64,000 nucleotides of DNA from Odontocerum albicorne (lineage: Eukaryota; Arthropoda; Insecta; Trichoptera; Odontoceridae). Location: NCBI GenBank assembly GCA_949825065.1, contig OX463856.1, positions 21,014,632 through 21,078,631 of the forward strand, written 5' to 3'. This document shows positions 1 to 9,639 of the stretch, piece after piece. Within the stretch, counting starts at the first letter, position 1; the number at the start of each line of letters is the position of its first letter. Below the pieces are notes generated by a model. The model was not told where the DNA came from and made no database searches. It saw nothing but the letters and a program-made list of their open reading frames with translations. Position numbers and translations under genes: made by a program.

Positions 1-641
1 AAATAAAATAATTATTTGCTCAAGAAATAAAAAAACCTACATAAGAAAAAAACAGATCCAAATAAAAAGTTTCGTTTTCGAGGAATATTATATATTTCTT
101 ATACCCATAAATATTGTGCAAGATTAAAAAATTGTTCTTAACATAAAATTATGTTAAAATAAACATTTCTATTAAAACATTCAAATAAAGATAAAACCCA
201 TAAAATTTTCTTTTTTTTTTTTTTCAAAACTAAAAGTATTATTTTTCTTTTGTAGGATTTGTAAAAAAAGGAGAGCTTCGATTAACTTAAATGTCGATAG
301 CAGGACTCAAAATGTACGCAGAAATAACTAAAGAGGTTTTTACATGGCGTATTACGTTCTTGAAACCAAGCATAATAAAATGATTTATAAAAAACTTTTT
401 AAAATATGGCCGGATGGCCTAAGCCATATGACTGAACAATGATAGTAACTTAAGTTCAGAATAAAACTATGAGAAGTAACAGAAGGACGTAGGAATAGGA
501 ATAAAAAAGGAAATGGAGAAACTCAAATCATTGGAAATTGAAAAAATCTCATTACCAACTGTTGTTAAAACCCACAAATAATTTAAAAACGGTTTTCTTT
601 TTCATAGTTCTTATAATAAAGGAAAGAAAAGTACAACTCAC
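1..641 (-). other. Intron 3' of the dpr exon
   Basis: AT-rich sequence that follows the splice donor of the dpr exon on the minus strand. It contains short A and T runs. I see no gene, no recognisable transposon and no second exon. The next coding exon, which should complete the first Ig domain, must lie beyond the left edge of the window. Confidence 0.6.
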
Positions 642-856
642 CACTCCTTCTCCAACATTGTGCACGACGCAAGGAAGCAAAGCGGTGGAGCCAGTCTGTG
701 AGGTAACAATGGTGCTGTTGTCAGTCCCGAAGTACATGTGGCTGAAGTCCCCTGCGCTGATCTCATCAGACTCGATCCTATTGATGCTGGAATCTATTTC
801 TGTCGCACTCCGGAGGGACTGGACTCCCACTATGCTTTCGGCAGTTGTGGAAGTGC
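642..856 (-). CDS. dpr: dpr-family Ig-domain protein, internal exon (N-terminal part of Ig domain 1)
   Basis: This is the only host coding exon I recognise. Dpr proteins are neuronal cell-surface proteins with two Ig domains that bind DIP partners during synapse matching. The exon encodes about 71 residues: a polar Ser/Thr/Glu-rich linker, then the start of an Ig V-set domain (HMYFGTDN, later TALLPCVVHNVGEGV), which includes the first disulfide cysteine. The acceptor is a T-rich tract ending CCAG at 857-860, giving phase 1. The donor is G|GTGAGT with the intron starting at 641, phase 0 after GEGV; in dpr proteins the next residues are usually VSW. Translation through the donor loses homology at once, which supports the splice. 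The paralogue looks closest to dpr13 from memory, not checked. Neighbouring exons are outside or unrecognised. An alternative is a related two-Ig (zig-8-like) gene. Confidence 0.88.
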
Positions 857-1780
857 CTGGAATATTTAAAAAATCCGTTGACAAATGTTATATTTGATAG
901 ATTATTTAAAACTTTTAAATAAAAAATACCTTATTATTGGAACGATCAGCGCTGTTAAAGGATTTTTTTTTCACATTATATGGATTTCTCTATCTGATCA
1001 CATAATACGGGTTCTATCATATTTGCTGAAAAGCTCATCTGACGTATGAAAACAGTAACTAAATACTTGTATATTGTTATTCTTACATTGGCAACAATCT
1101 AGAATAAAAATATGTAGATGTTAAGCTCCGATGAAAACGTCAACCCGCCCTTTCGTTAGGCACCCCTTACTTTATGAAAAAGCCTTAATTGTAATCGCAA
1201 ATGCCAATTTCAACAACGACAGTAAATCATTATTAATTTATTTGGTAAATCTGTTTACTTTACAAGCATAATATATTTTGAAATTCGAATAATGTTTCTG
1301 CATATATATCACATAATGTTTTGTTTCACTTTAATTTTCAAAATAACATTTCCGAAAATGTGAGTTCATTGAAGAACTATATTTGTACTGGATAGTTCTG
1401 TTTTGCTCATCGTTTGCATCGTCAATCAAATCAAAACTGAAATGAGGGAGGACTTTTGAAAAAATGTAATACTTCTTACATTATGCAAGAGCTTCCGCAT
1501 ATATGATACACGTATATCTTGTTTCATTTGACTTCGCGGTCACAGTATGTTACATTTATTTTTTGACTTAACGCATAAGATAAGTTATTGAAAAGAAAAG
1601 ATATATTGTTCATATTAAAACCAGTTTAATCAACTGTAGAGGATACAGTTTTTAAATGACATGTAAACCTGAATAACCGTAATATAAACTGAATGATATG
1701 ATATTTTTACTTTTTGAGACATTAACAACGTAGGAGTAAATTTGTATATGAACATTTTTTTAAATAATTTTAGATAATAT
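857..1780. other. AT-rich stretch, nothing recognised
   Basis: Low-GC sequence with A/T runs. I see no protein similarity, no tandem repeat and no transposon end. Confidence 0.5.
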
Positions 1781-1897
1781 AGGCAGGATAAATATGTAGG
1801 CAAGATAAATATGTAGGCAGGATAAATATGTAGGCAGGATAAATATGTAGGCAGGATAAATATGTAGGCAGGATAAATATGTAGGCCGGATAATATT
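1781..1897. repeat. 17-bp tandem repeat, about 7 copies
   Basis: The unit AGGCAGGATAAATATGT is repeated head to tail. The second copy has one G-to-A change and the last copy is diverged and truncated. The short minus-strand reading frame across it is an artefact of the repeat. Confidence 0.95.
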
Positions 1898-1947
1898 GAA
1901 AAATGGGTGAGATAAAGTTATGTGTGAAATTAAAGTAAAAAAAAAAC

Positions 1948-2300
1948 AAACATTTGAAGAAATGTGGTATCATGGAAGCGTATTTGCATGGAATGGCAAA
2001 GTAATGTGCAATATTAAAAGAAGAGTCCAGGAAACAACATATGGATACAAGCGAAACTTGGAAAGGTATGAAAGTAAGATAAATAGGGTAGAAATGAGGA
2101 CGTTCATTAGAATGTTTCGAAAAACAATAAATTATAAAATAAGGAATTAAGGCATTAAGAAAATAATGCTAAGTGAAAGAAGACGCAGTGCTTGAGATTT
2201 GAAGGAAGAAAAACAGAAAGATTGAGATGGTTCAACAACATAAAAAGAATTGTTAGTGAAAGATTTAGAATAATAATTCGAGAAGTTTGCGGGAGACATA
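1948..2300 (+). pseudogene. RTE-like LINE reverse transcriptase, C-terminal relic
   Basis: The frame holds IKRRVQETTYGYKR, then INRVEMRTFIRMFRKT and NYKIRN, followed by stops and a frameshifted remainder. It matches the general layout of the region after the polymerase core in RTE-like LINEs (YG..., VEMR.LR.., ...RVRNE). The catalytic part is absent. It is one of about a dozen relics of the same or a closely related LINE in the window. The family name rests on memory of the motif order, not on a search. Confidence 0.5.
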
Positions 2301-2639
2301 AAAAATGGCTTGCCCAAATAAATTAGTTTTTAAAAAGTGTAAGACAACTCAATTATAGCGGATAACACACAACGACATGAATGGACGGGAAAGAACCGTA
2401 TGTCCACCTTCAGGTCTTGTGGGCTAAGGATCTCTACTTCATTTTATCCTGTCACAAATATTTCGCTACTGCCACGTCCATTATTGAGCTATCTATTATA
2501 ATGACTTTTTCCTCTTCCGCTTTTCAGAATTTTATTAATTTGATTATGATACGTTTTTAAAGGTTTTCTAAAATTTTCGTACTTCTAGAAGCACGAAAAT
2601 TTTGGTACGACTAAAACTTTGCTAATACCAATATAAATT

Positions 2640-2765
2640 ATTTTTGTAAATTTCTCATACATTCTTTCTATGTGGCATTCCAATGATCTTTTCTTCATCT
2701 TAAACACTGCCTACTCTTAATAATCCTAATGACTTCGTTCCTCATATTATAGTCTCGGTTACCCT
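2640..2765 (-). pseudogene. Possible RTE-like LINE fragment
   Basis: Read on the minus strand the sequence gives YNMRNEVIRIIKS, like the RVRNEVIR motif of the RTE relics elsewhere in this window, then a stop and degenerate sequence. It is short, so the call is tentative. Confidence 0.3.
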
Positions 2766-3344
2766 TTTTTATCTTTCCTTTCTTTGAAGTCTGTAATTGA
2801 CTCAAATAATAAATCTACTTTAAAAAAATATGTTTTCTAAATCCTTACATAACAAAGAGGAAATTAAAAAAAATATATAATATTCACCGATGATATAACT
2901 GTTCAAAATAACAATAACCTAAAGTGTTATTTTTAAGTTTGAACTATTAAGTTCATAACAACTCCTTATAATATAGTTACAAAACAAAATTCCTTGTTCT
3001 TAGAAAGTTTATTTTAATTTAACAATGTCTGTGGAAAGTTTAAAGAATCTCAGTCGAAAATTTAAAAAATTTCTTTTTTACGCATACGTTTAGATAACAA
3101 TAACGAAGTTTGCTGAAGTAAATGTAAGATTTTTTTCGTAAATAATTCGTCTTTATATTATATTCTACTTACCGACATTTTTTCATCATTTGGAGAAAAA
3201 CTTAAACGCAAAAACACGTCAAAATAAGTAAAATATTTTATTGTTTTATTCTTCCCGTGGTTACAGCGTGTTCTCGTACGTTATATAAAAACTAGACAGT
3301 AAATATTTTTAAGTCAACAACTTTACTTACTTCATGAATATATA
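2766..3344. other. AT-rich stretch, nothing recognised
   Basis: Low-complexity AT-rich DNA between a weak LINE fragment and the mariner at 3345. I see no coding signal. Confidence 0.5.
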
Positions 3345-3896
3345 AAGGGTCTTACAAATTGAGTGTTTTTTTTTATTCTTAGATAAATACCAGGTGGCGT
3401 CGCGAATTTGCCTGGGTCTTGTGACATTTGAGAAGTGTAATGTATGACATTTATAAAAATGGAGTCGTATACAATACGCGTTCAAATTGTTGAATTATTT
3501 TATGTATTGTAATCTCCGGAAACGGTGATGTTAATTGGCCACCAAGATCATGTGATCTGACACCGTTGGACTATTTTCTCTGGGGTAACGTGAAAAACCA
3601 AGTCTATAAGAATGACCCCCAATCAATTCCTGAGCTAAAGGATGAAATTATTCGCGTTATTGGTGAGCTAGAACCGCAATTATGCCAAAATGTTATCAAA
3701 GATTTAGACAAAAGAGTGGACATCTGTGGAGCTGCAAGATGTAGACATTTGGCGGATTTGGTTTTTTGTGTTTAAATGTCATACGCTATTCTTTAATGAC
3801 GAATAAAAAGTTTTTTGAAATCAAAGCAAATTGCGTGTTTTATTCAAGAATTAAAAAAATTACAATAAAAAAACCCGCTCAATTTGAAAGACCATT
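3345..3896 (+). mobile_element. Internally deleted mariner-like element with TIRs and TA duplication
   Basis: Terminal inverted repeats are visible. The left end starts AAGGGTCTTACAAATTGAGT and the right end, read inward on the other strand, starts AATGGTCTTTCAAATTGAGC. Both sides are flanked by TA (3343-3344 and 3897-3898), the mariner target. At 552 bp it is less than half the usual ~1.3 kb, because the middle of the transposase is missing. With both ends intact it could once have been mobilised in trans. Confidence 0.88.
3459..3775 (+). pseudogene. mariner transposase, deletion derivative
   Basis: The start codon at 3459 opens a 17-residue frame, MESYTIRVQIVELFYVL, which resembles the mariner N-terminus and ends in a stop. 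In another frame, from about 3530, follows the C-terminal part: NWPPRSCDLTPLDYFLWG with the third catalytic aspartate, then a run ending RCRHLADLVFCV with a stop at 3773-3775. The helix-turn-helix region and the first two catalytic aspartates are gone, so it cannot make active enzyme. It lies inside the TIR-bounded element at 3345-3896. Confidence 0.85.
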
Positions 3897-3898
3897 TA

Positions 3899-4117
3899 GT
3901 TGTCGCGTCACTGAGTCCCTTGCGGGGCAGGTAGATAGATCAAATATCCGTGCATCTTTGTCCAAGCAACCATTTTCGCTTCTTCCTCGTTCATGTACCA
4001 GGTCATGCATAATCTTCTATTAATCATATTTCTCACCTTACCTTCTTTCGGAATTAAATATTTTTGATCCAGCCACGTTTTCTTTGGTTTACTTCTTCCA
4101 CGTACACCTTATACTTT
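3899..4117. other. Spacer, nothing recognised
   Basis: About 220 bases between the mariner and the SINE. No feature seen. Confidence 0.4.
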
Positions 4118-4308
4118 CACTTTTTTTAACCTGGCGAGTTTATTGCCATGTGGCGATCTCTTCCAACCAACACGAAAAATGTTTTTATAGGCCCTGAGTG
4201 TTAACCAGACTGGAATCCTATTTAAAAAAATCTGGGTTCCAGCGGGGATCGAACCCGCAACCTCCGGATCGGCAGACAAGTGTCTTACCACCAGGCCACG
4301 GAGGTCAG
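4118..4308 (-). mobile_element. tRNA-derived SINE, near full length
   Basis: On the minus strand it begins GACCTCCGTGGCCTGGTGGT (A-box-like), followed by the B-box-like GGTTCGATCCCCGC, both typical of a tRNA-related head. A body with 'ggttggaagagatcgccaca' leads to the 3' tail CTCGCCAGGTTAAAAAAA. It is the best-preserved member here; other copies start near 13036, 17456, 28273, 38415, 41195 and 56690. The 67-codon minus frame across it is not a gene. Confidence 0.85.
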
Positions 4309-4860
4309 TCACTTTTTATACTCGCTTAATCATTCTTCCATATTGTTTTGTTTCTCTACATATCCAAACTAGCTAAAACAACTAATTTCCTCATCTTGCT
4401 TAAATCTTTAAATGTTCGTTTTATTAATTCACTTCTGATTTCTTCATTCCGCCTTCTTTCATACATTGACACTTCATATTTTTTTTGTAAACACATCACA
4501 ATTAATGATGCGGTTGCTTTTATTATTTTGTTTAGTTTTGAAAAATAATTTCTGTAATATTAATTAAAATATATACTTTTTATAAGATATGCCTGCATAA
4601 CAAGACAACAGAGGTTTGACAATCAGTTTGGGCACAGTGTGGACTTCCGTGTGACTCGACTTACTTACATGAGTAGGGGGAAGAAGTGTTTCTTGGCGGG
4701 ATGAATTAAGTACGTCAACAGCATTAAGCTTACTTTTATCCTTCTTGCGTATTCGAGTTTTACTTCTATACATCAATATAAACCAATTCACTCTTCTTTT
4801 ATTGCCATCACAAAATTCAGGGCGAGATGGATTAATAGTTAATTTTAACCCAGCCATATA
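4309..4860. other. Unrecognised stretch with a 97-codon minus-strand frame
   Basis: A minus-strand frame at 4564-4857 encodes 97 residues rich in Lys, Arg and Ser with no motif I recognise. It sits just downstream of a possible transposon-protein fragment (4880-5110) and may be its degraded continuation. I see no splice or promoter signals that would make it a gene. Confidence 0.3.
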
Positions 4861-4879
4861 AATGCTACTCGTAGGTATG

Positions 4880-5110
4880 TTATATATATTGTTGTATATA
4901 TTATTTCACTCTGTTCACGACAAATTGTCGCCTTACTTTCCAGTTTTCAAATTTTCAAAAGTAAAAATGTTTTTACGTAGAATTTCTGATATTTTTAATG
5001 TGCAGTTGTTTCTGCACGAAATACATGGAGGTTCCATCTTAACTGCTGGCTTCACAGTATTCTTCTGAGATCCATACTCCTTTCCAGCAGCTTTTACTTT
5101 GATGAAAATA
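4880..5110 (-). pseudogene. Possible transposon-encoded Cys-rich protein fragment
   Basis: One minus-strand frame reads VKAAGKEYGSQKN, then PPCISCRNNCTLKISEILR and KNIFTFENLKTGK before a stop. The C-x2-C-x3-C cluster followed by an 'I.E..R..IF' helix recalls a family of uncharacterised proteins that are repetitive in insect genomes and are probably transposon-derived. This is recall of a pattern only. No start codon or element ends are seen. Confidence 0.3.
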
Positions 5111-5755
5111 ACGTATCTGGGACTTCACATGTTTTTTTGCATTAACGTAAATTGGATTTCATATTTTTATTACACATGAAACATCATCTATTTAATAAAT
5201 GAATGACTTCGGTGCTTTATCCACTTATGGAACAGCTTATTACAATAATTTCTGAATTGTTAACTCAAAAACAGCAAAAAGTGGACTCCCATGGTTTATC
5301 CTCTAGGGTACAGATATGTTACTTTTAGATTGAGAAAAAAAACCATCCATGTATATTATACTACATTCACTCACACATCATTATTATTTGTACGAAACCA
5401 CTTAAAAATTGCACAACTGAAAGAATATGGAAGACATAAAAAAAATACTTGTATTGTTTGTTTTTTAAAAATATACACAAAATTAAAGTCAAACGTGTTT
5501 ATCCCCTTTAGTTGAGAGAATTTTTATCAAGCCAGAGTGATATTCAAACTTTCGACCGCTTTACTTACTGCGCGATAGCACGCCTCTTTTCAAGAAAGGC
5601 TCGCAAAATCCTTTACATTTGATAGCACAAAAGATAAATTGGTAGCTGTTTCCAATCTAAAAGTGCGAATTTCAACAGTAATTAATCTCTCCCTTCCAAC
5701 GCATCGGTCTGTTTTGGTTCTCGGCTTCTTAGAAACCATAATACTATCACTAGGG
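5111..5755. other. AT-rich stretch, nothing recognised
   Basis: No gene or repeat seen. Short frames here look random. Confidence 0.4.
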
Positions 5756-5960
5756 ATGTGGCCAAAATTGCTTTTTTTTTAAAAACAACCAATTGTTTAG
5801 AATATTCGGCATTTAGTTATTATTTATATTCAGCATTCGGTTATTTCGAATATTCAGCATTGAGTTATTTGAATATTTGATTATTCCGAATTGACGACAT
5901 GTAATTATTCTACCGAATATTTAGCATTTATTTATGATTTACTGAATATTTTACATTTTT
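5756..5960. repeat. Degenerate AT-rich repeat with ATTCRGCATT motifs
   Basis: Variants of GAATATTCAGCATT..GTTATT recur at irregular 22-30 bp spacing after the sequence CACTAGGGATGTGG. This looks like an old, simple, roughly palindromic repeat. No element ends are visible. Confidence 0.5.
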
Positions 5961-6433
5961 TTCTCCTGAATTCAATTTATCAGAAGATTTAGGTACATAA
6001 TTCATAATTCAATTTAAGATACATAATTCAATTTTAAATCAAATGATTTTTGAATAAATTGTAAAAAAAATCGATACAATTCAACTTTTTTGAAATGGGA
6101 ATACTGAAATAAAATGTGAGAGGATGATCTTCGACAGAATACTGAATTAGGGATTATTTGTGAAATATCATTTCAAACTGATCTGTTAAGAAGATGGAGG
6201 ACAAGTAAATGCATATGATTTAAGCTTGTAGTACGAATTCATTATTAACGCTTCCTTCCCTGTGATGTGTAACTAGTAGACATTGCTTCTAAAAACTTCA
6301 ATATCTTTATAAATATAATAAATACTGAGTTCAGATTTAAGGTATTCCTCCATAATACTCGTACATTTACGCATTGAATTATAAAATAATATAAATAATC
6401 ATTAGCACTTATCGGCCACATCAGAGATATTTT
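5961..6433. other. AT-rich stretch, nothing recognised
   Basis: No feature seen apart from one TACTCGTA octamer at 6356-6363. Confidence 0.4.
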
Positions 6434-6740
6434 GTGAAAATCGGGACTACATTCACCAATACAATCAAACGTGTGTCAGTGCGTGACGTAGGTATATTCA
6501 TTCTAAAATTCGCTATGGGTGAGGAAGCGACGTTATTCACGTCTTCCTCTACTTCGGTATATGGGAACGCAAGAAATAGATTCTCAGTTCGCAGTTGTTT
6601 CTTCCTTCCAGGTATAACATACACAGTGTTAGTGTTCCGAGTCCCGTCTCAGTAGCTCACGGGCATTCATACGATGTGGTCTTGGCGCCTGTTTTATGAA
6701 CGTCGGTTGATGTTTTTTCATGTTTTCAGCAATTAAATTT
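6434..6740. promoter_or_regulatory. CpG-enriched unique segment, candidate regulatory or 5' exon sequence
   Basis: About 17 CpGs in 300 bases stand out from the flanking sequence. There is a CRE-like TGACGTA near 6484 and arthropod initiator-like TCAGT words near 6478 and 6583. Both strands carry an open frame of about 70 codons, neither resembling a known protein, and a TTCCTTCCAGGTATAAC junction could act as a splice site. No similarity to the transposons of this window was seen. Function is unproven. Confidence 0.25.
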
Positions 6741-6999
6741 TAATTATTATCACTTTTGACTTCAAATTTAATTAATTTAAGTGATTGACTATGAATATTC
6801 CTATTTTTCCGATATTAAATCACTCATTTGTACATGTGTATTAATGAGCATTTCATACACAGGACCGGAATACGCGGTTTTTTTTAGCACAAGAAGGGAA
6901 AGGTTAACAAAATATTACCAGTGCAAAAAAAATTGTGTAATTGTAGTGAAGAGTCTAGAAAGATCAAGAAAATAAAATCTGAAAAGTTTATAGTATTTT
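6741..6999. other. AT-rich spacer
   Basis: Nothing recognised except the 12-bp left target duplication of the Penelope-like element at 6988-6999. Confidence 0.4.
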
Positions 7000-7002
7000 T
7001 TG

Positions 7003-7153
7003 TAATTTATTTTTAACAAACACTGTTTATTCCACTTTTTTATGACGGTATAACCCTACCGGTTTCAAGGCTTTCACCTCATCTTCAGGGGAGCGCAAAC
7101 AAGACTAAATGCTGTTCGAACTGGCACCGATATAGACACTTCAACGGTTGGAG
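7003..7153 (-). repeat. Left inverted arm of the Penelope-like element
   Basis: This is the exact reverse complement of 7697-7847, including the sequence CCTACCGGTTTCAAGGCTTT. Identity of both arms suggests a recent insertion or recent arm correction. Confidence 0.95.
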
Positions 7154-7361
7154 ACACTTCAAGTTCAAATGTTAAATTATTATCTTTCAAAGTCTTTTTG
7201 ATGTTCATAGCCGTGGCTAGTTCCTTCCGGGCGATGTTATATGAAATGAAATAACCAAAAATATTCCAAGTCACATAAAGCCAGCTTTTTACACTAACTT
7301 TAATCTCCGGAAACTCTTATTTAATGGGAAAGGCAAAAATGGAATACTTAGCAACAGCGGT

Positions 7362-7709
7362 GTGTATAAACTTTTATGTGCTGACTGTGATAATTTCTAT
7401 ATAGGAAAGACAGAAAGATCTTTTGAAAAGAGATTTCGTGAACACCAATCTGCCTTAACAAATCCTCTAATTTATTCTGAACTGGCTAATCATTGTCACC
7501 GTGAGAATCATACTTTTTCTATCGATGATGCCAAATTCTTACATATTAGCGGCAACGGAAATAAATTGGACAGATTAGAGGCCCTAGAAATTTCTAAGTC
7601 AGTATACCGATCGGAGCATCTGTTGAATAGTTATTTCCCCAAAATCTCCCCGCTCTTGGCCGAAATTATACCTAGCCTTCCCCTCACCCCTCCCGCCTCC
7701 AACCGTTGA
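7362..7709 (+). CDS. Penelope-type GIY-YIG endonuclease domain (transposon-encoded, RT missing)
   Basis: The GIY-YIG domain nicks target DNA during Penelope retrotransposition. The frame reads GVYKLLCADCDNFYIGKTE, giving the GIY-like GVY, a C-x2-C pair and the YIG motif, then KRFREH with the catalytic-type arginine, an NHCHRENH metal-site-like stretch, and a Pro-rich end before the stop at 7707-7709. The frame stays open upstream of the given GTG (GKGKNGILSNSG), so no true start is evident. In full elements this domain is fused behind a reverse transcriptase, absent here. It is uninterrupted, unlike the copies near 28.4 kb and 51.7 kb. It probably makes no functional product alone. Confidence 0.8.
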   Translation: MYKLLCADCDNFYIGKTERSFEKRFREHQSALTNPLIYSELANHCHRENHTFSIDDAKFLHISGNGNKLDRLEALEISKSVYRSEHLLNSYFPKISPLLAEIIPSLPLTPPASNR

Positions 7710-7847
7710 AGTGTCTATATCGGTGCCAGTTCGAACAGCATTTAGTCTTGTTTGCGCTCCCCTGAAGATGAGGTGAAAGCCTTGAAACCGGTAGGGTTAT
7801 ACCGTCATAAAAAAGTGGAATAAACAGTGTTTGTTAAAAATAAATTA
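7697..7847 (+). repeat. Right arm and 3' region of the Penelope-like element
   Basis: Matches the left arm perfectly in inverse orientation. It includes CCTGAAGATGAGGTGAAAGC and AAACCGGTAGGGTTATACCG, words that also occur, diverged, in the copies at 28430 and 52080. Confidence 0.95.
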
Positions 7848-7939
7848 AAATGTCTTTAAACCTCCACAACGTTAATGCCTTAACTATAAACAACATTTTA
7901 TAGTATTTTCATAACAGGAAATAAAGAAACTCAGAAGAG

Positions 7940-8065
7940 CTTTTTCTAAAAGAGTATGGATGTTGATGAGGTCAATACTGTGTGATGGGATTGACAAATC
8001 TGACAGTTTATCTTCTCTGTCTACCCTCATATTAAAACAGTGTGATGACATATTACCTATGTTTC
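7940..8065 (+). pseudogene. 3' end of an RTE-like LINE
   Basis: The sequence 'gacaaatctgacagtttatc...ctaccctcatat...gtgtgatgacat' follows the 3' pattern of the RTE relics at 32.7, 45.7 and 49.6 kb: 'gaaa/gataagtctg..gct', 'ctgcctacccc', 'gtgatggtatgta'. Only the last tens of codons and the 3' tail remain. Confidence 0.4.
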
Positions 8066-8281
8066 TTTCTTCAATTTAATTAATGTATTTAACATTTTCA
8101 TGCAAAAACATCTTGCGGATATCTTACTTTAAAGTGATTTCTTCCAGTTAACCCGTTTTAGTTCCATAATTATTATAGTATCCATGACGGTTTACATAAC
8201 TTAGGAAATGAAAAATATTAAAAAAAAGTAACAGATACTAAGAAAGATTATCATAATAATAATAAGAAGAAAATGACACCT

Positions 8282-8395
8282 AATATATTGACATTTATAG
8301 AGCAGACTCTCCTCAAGGGCGCTCTAACTCGGGATTCGAACCCATTTTTATTGATAAATTAAAAATATTACGAAATAGATATGTAAGTTGAATGT
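8282..8395 (+). repeat. Dispersed repeat, TATAGCGCC family, copy 1
   Basis: Shares 'AGCAGACTCTCCTCAAGGGC' and 'CTCGGGATTCGAACCCA' with copies at 18372, 43922 and 57300 (reverse). The head AATTTATATAGCGCCGC is degraded in this copy. Unclassified short interspersed repeat. Confidence 0.7.
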
Positions 8396-9560
8396 TAAGA
8401 TAGGAAGTGGGTGGCTGTAGCCATTACATTTGACACTATAAAAACATATTTGGTAAAAAAACGTACCAAGGGAAGTCAAACTACTTAAAAATATTTGAAG
8501 ATCTCCCTATATGTAATACGAGTATAAACACATTCTACTTAAGGTGTAGTGAAGTTTTTGTGTGTAATTTTCATATATTATCACAAATGTTGACAAGATC
8601 TCCCAGTAGGGGCTGTCTTCAAGTGCTTTCTAAAGCTGCACACGCAACCCTCACGAATATCTCCAATACTATGATTCAGTCCATTTCCACGCCACTCGTC
8701 CTGCAACATCATACTCATAGTAAGCCATAGGGTTTCCTGGTTTCACAATATTAATCTGTGTCTGGTGTATTTCTTAAATTGTATACTTGTTAAATTTATT
8801 AGTAGGAAAAATATTATTTGAAATGAGCATATCGACTCAGTGAAATTGTGAAATGAGCGCAACCCTAACTTTAGTGTATTTGCTACCGAGGCAAAAACAA
8901 AAGTGTGTAAGTAGTATGCTTTATCTATCGCCGACCGGATTAAGTCCATTAATTTGAAAGAAATCAAGAGTCCTAAGAAATTGAGAGCGAATTCAAAAAT
9001 AATGATTTGTTGGCCTGTGGTAGATAAGGGGTTAATCCAATCGTTTATTACGGCCTTCCTAAATTTATGGCCTCTGAATAAAATTAAAGCACTGCCTTTA
9101 ATTTTTATATATAATACAATATATATTTTTTTTAACGTTTTTTTTTTCTCTTCTTGGATAATTTAATTAATAAAATATGTGTCCCCTATCTCTCTCTTTT
9201 TCTTTTGTTTTCTGCTAGCGTTGTCTCTTTTCTGCCTATCCGGATAAAAAAATAGCGTGATTTACATATATAATTTAATTCATCTTTATTTTATCAGTAA
9301 TATTTTTATAAGTTTATTCATATCTTATCTGGTATTTTATTTGTAAAGTATGGATACAAACAAACCTTGGGAAAAAATTAAAGACTACATTCTCATTGGC
9401 CCCATCAACCAAGAATAAAGTCTTAGAAATTAATACAGCAGTAGTATTCTTAAGAAATAAATAAATTTTCATAATTTTGTCGTATTATTTTTTATACTTT
9501 TATTTAATACTAACGACCGTCGGACCTTTTATACAATTAAACAAATAAAAATAATTAAGT
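8396..9560. other. No recognised gene
   Basis: Mostly AT-rich. The stretch 8580-8720 is less AT-rich (minus frame IFVRVACAALEST) and may be a decayed transposon, but I cannot place it. One TACGAGTA octamer lies at 8517-8524. Confidence 0.4.
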
Positions 9561-9625
9561 GTCCTTAGCGTAGTGGGTAAGATTTGTATTCAATCCAAGG
9601 TTTGATTCTCGTTAATAAATCAACA
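9561..9625 (+). mobile_element. tRNA-like SINE head fragment
   Basis: TCCTTAGCGTAGTGGGTAAG is A-box-like and AAGGTTTGATTCTCG is B-box-like, about 35 bp apart, as in a tRNA-derived SINE. It differs from the main SINE here (AGCGTAGTGG rather than GGCCTGGTGG), so it may be a second subfamily. The acceptor stem does not pair, so this is not a tRNA gene. Confidence 0.5.
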
Positions 9626-9639
9626 TATTTTCCTGATAT

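Larger units (their letters stand above)
7000..7897 (+). mobile_element. Penelope-like element with inverted arms and 12-bp target duplication
   Basis: The 898-bp element is flanked by identical copies of TTATAGTATTTT (6988-6999 and 7898-7909). It carries two 151-bp arms in inverted orientation (7003-7153 and 7697-7847) that are identical base for base. Between them is a GIY-YIG endonuclease frame. Right of the arm is a short tail (CCTCCACAACGTTAATGCC) that also ends the copy near 52200. The reverse transcriptase is missing, so this is a 5'-truncated insertion with an inverted piece of the 3' end at its front, an arrangement known for Penelope-like elements. Confidence 0.88.

Noticed and set aside
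538..897. 119-codon plus frame opposite the dpr exon
   Set aside because: It is the antisense shadow of the dpr exon, which has splice sites and Ig homology on the minus strand.
1781..1897. Possible CRISPR-like array
   Set aside because: The 17-bp units are directly adjacent with no unique spacers, and the DNA is eukaryotic; it is a simple minisatellite.
4118..4308. Functional tRNA gene on the minus strand
   Set aside because: A and B boxes are present, but no closed acceptor stem is seen and the sequence runs on into a repeat body shared by other copies; it is a SINE.
7074..7274. 66-codon minus frame left of the GIY-YIG domain
   Set aside because: It reads the inverted arm of the Penelope-like element and adjacent sequence, with no domain.
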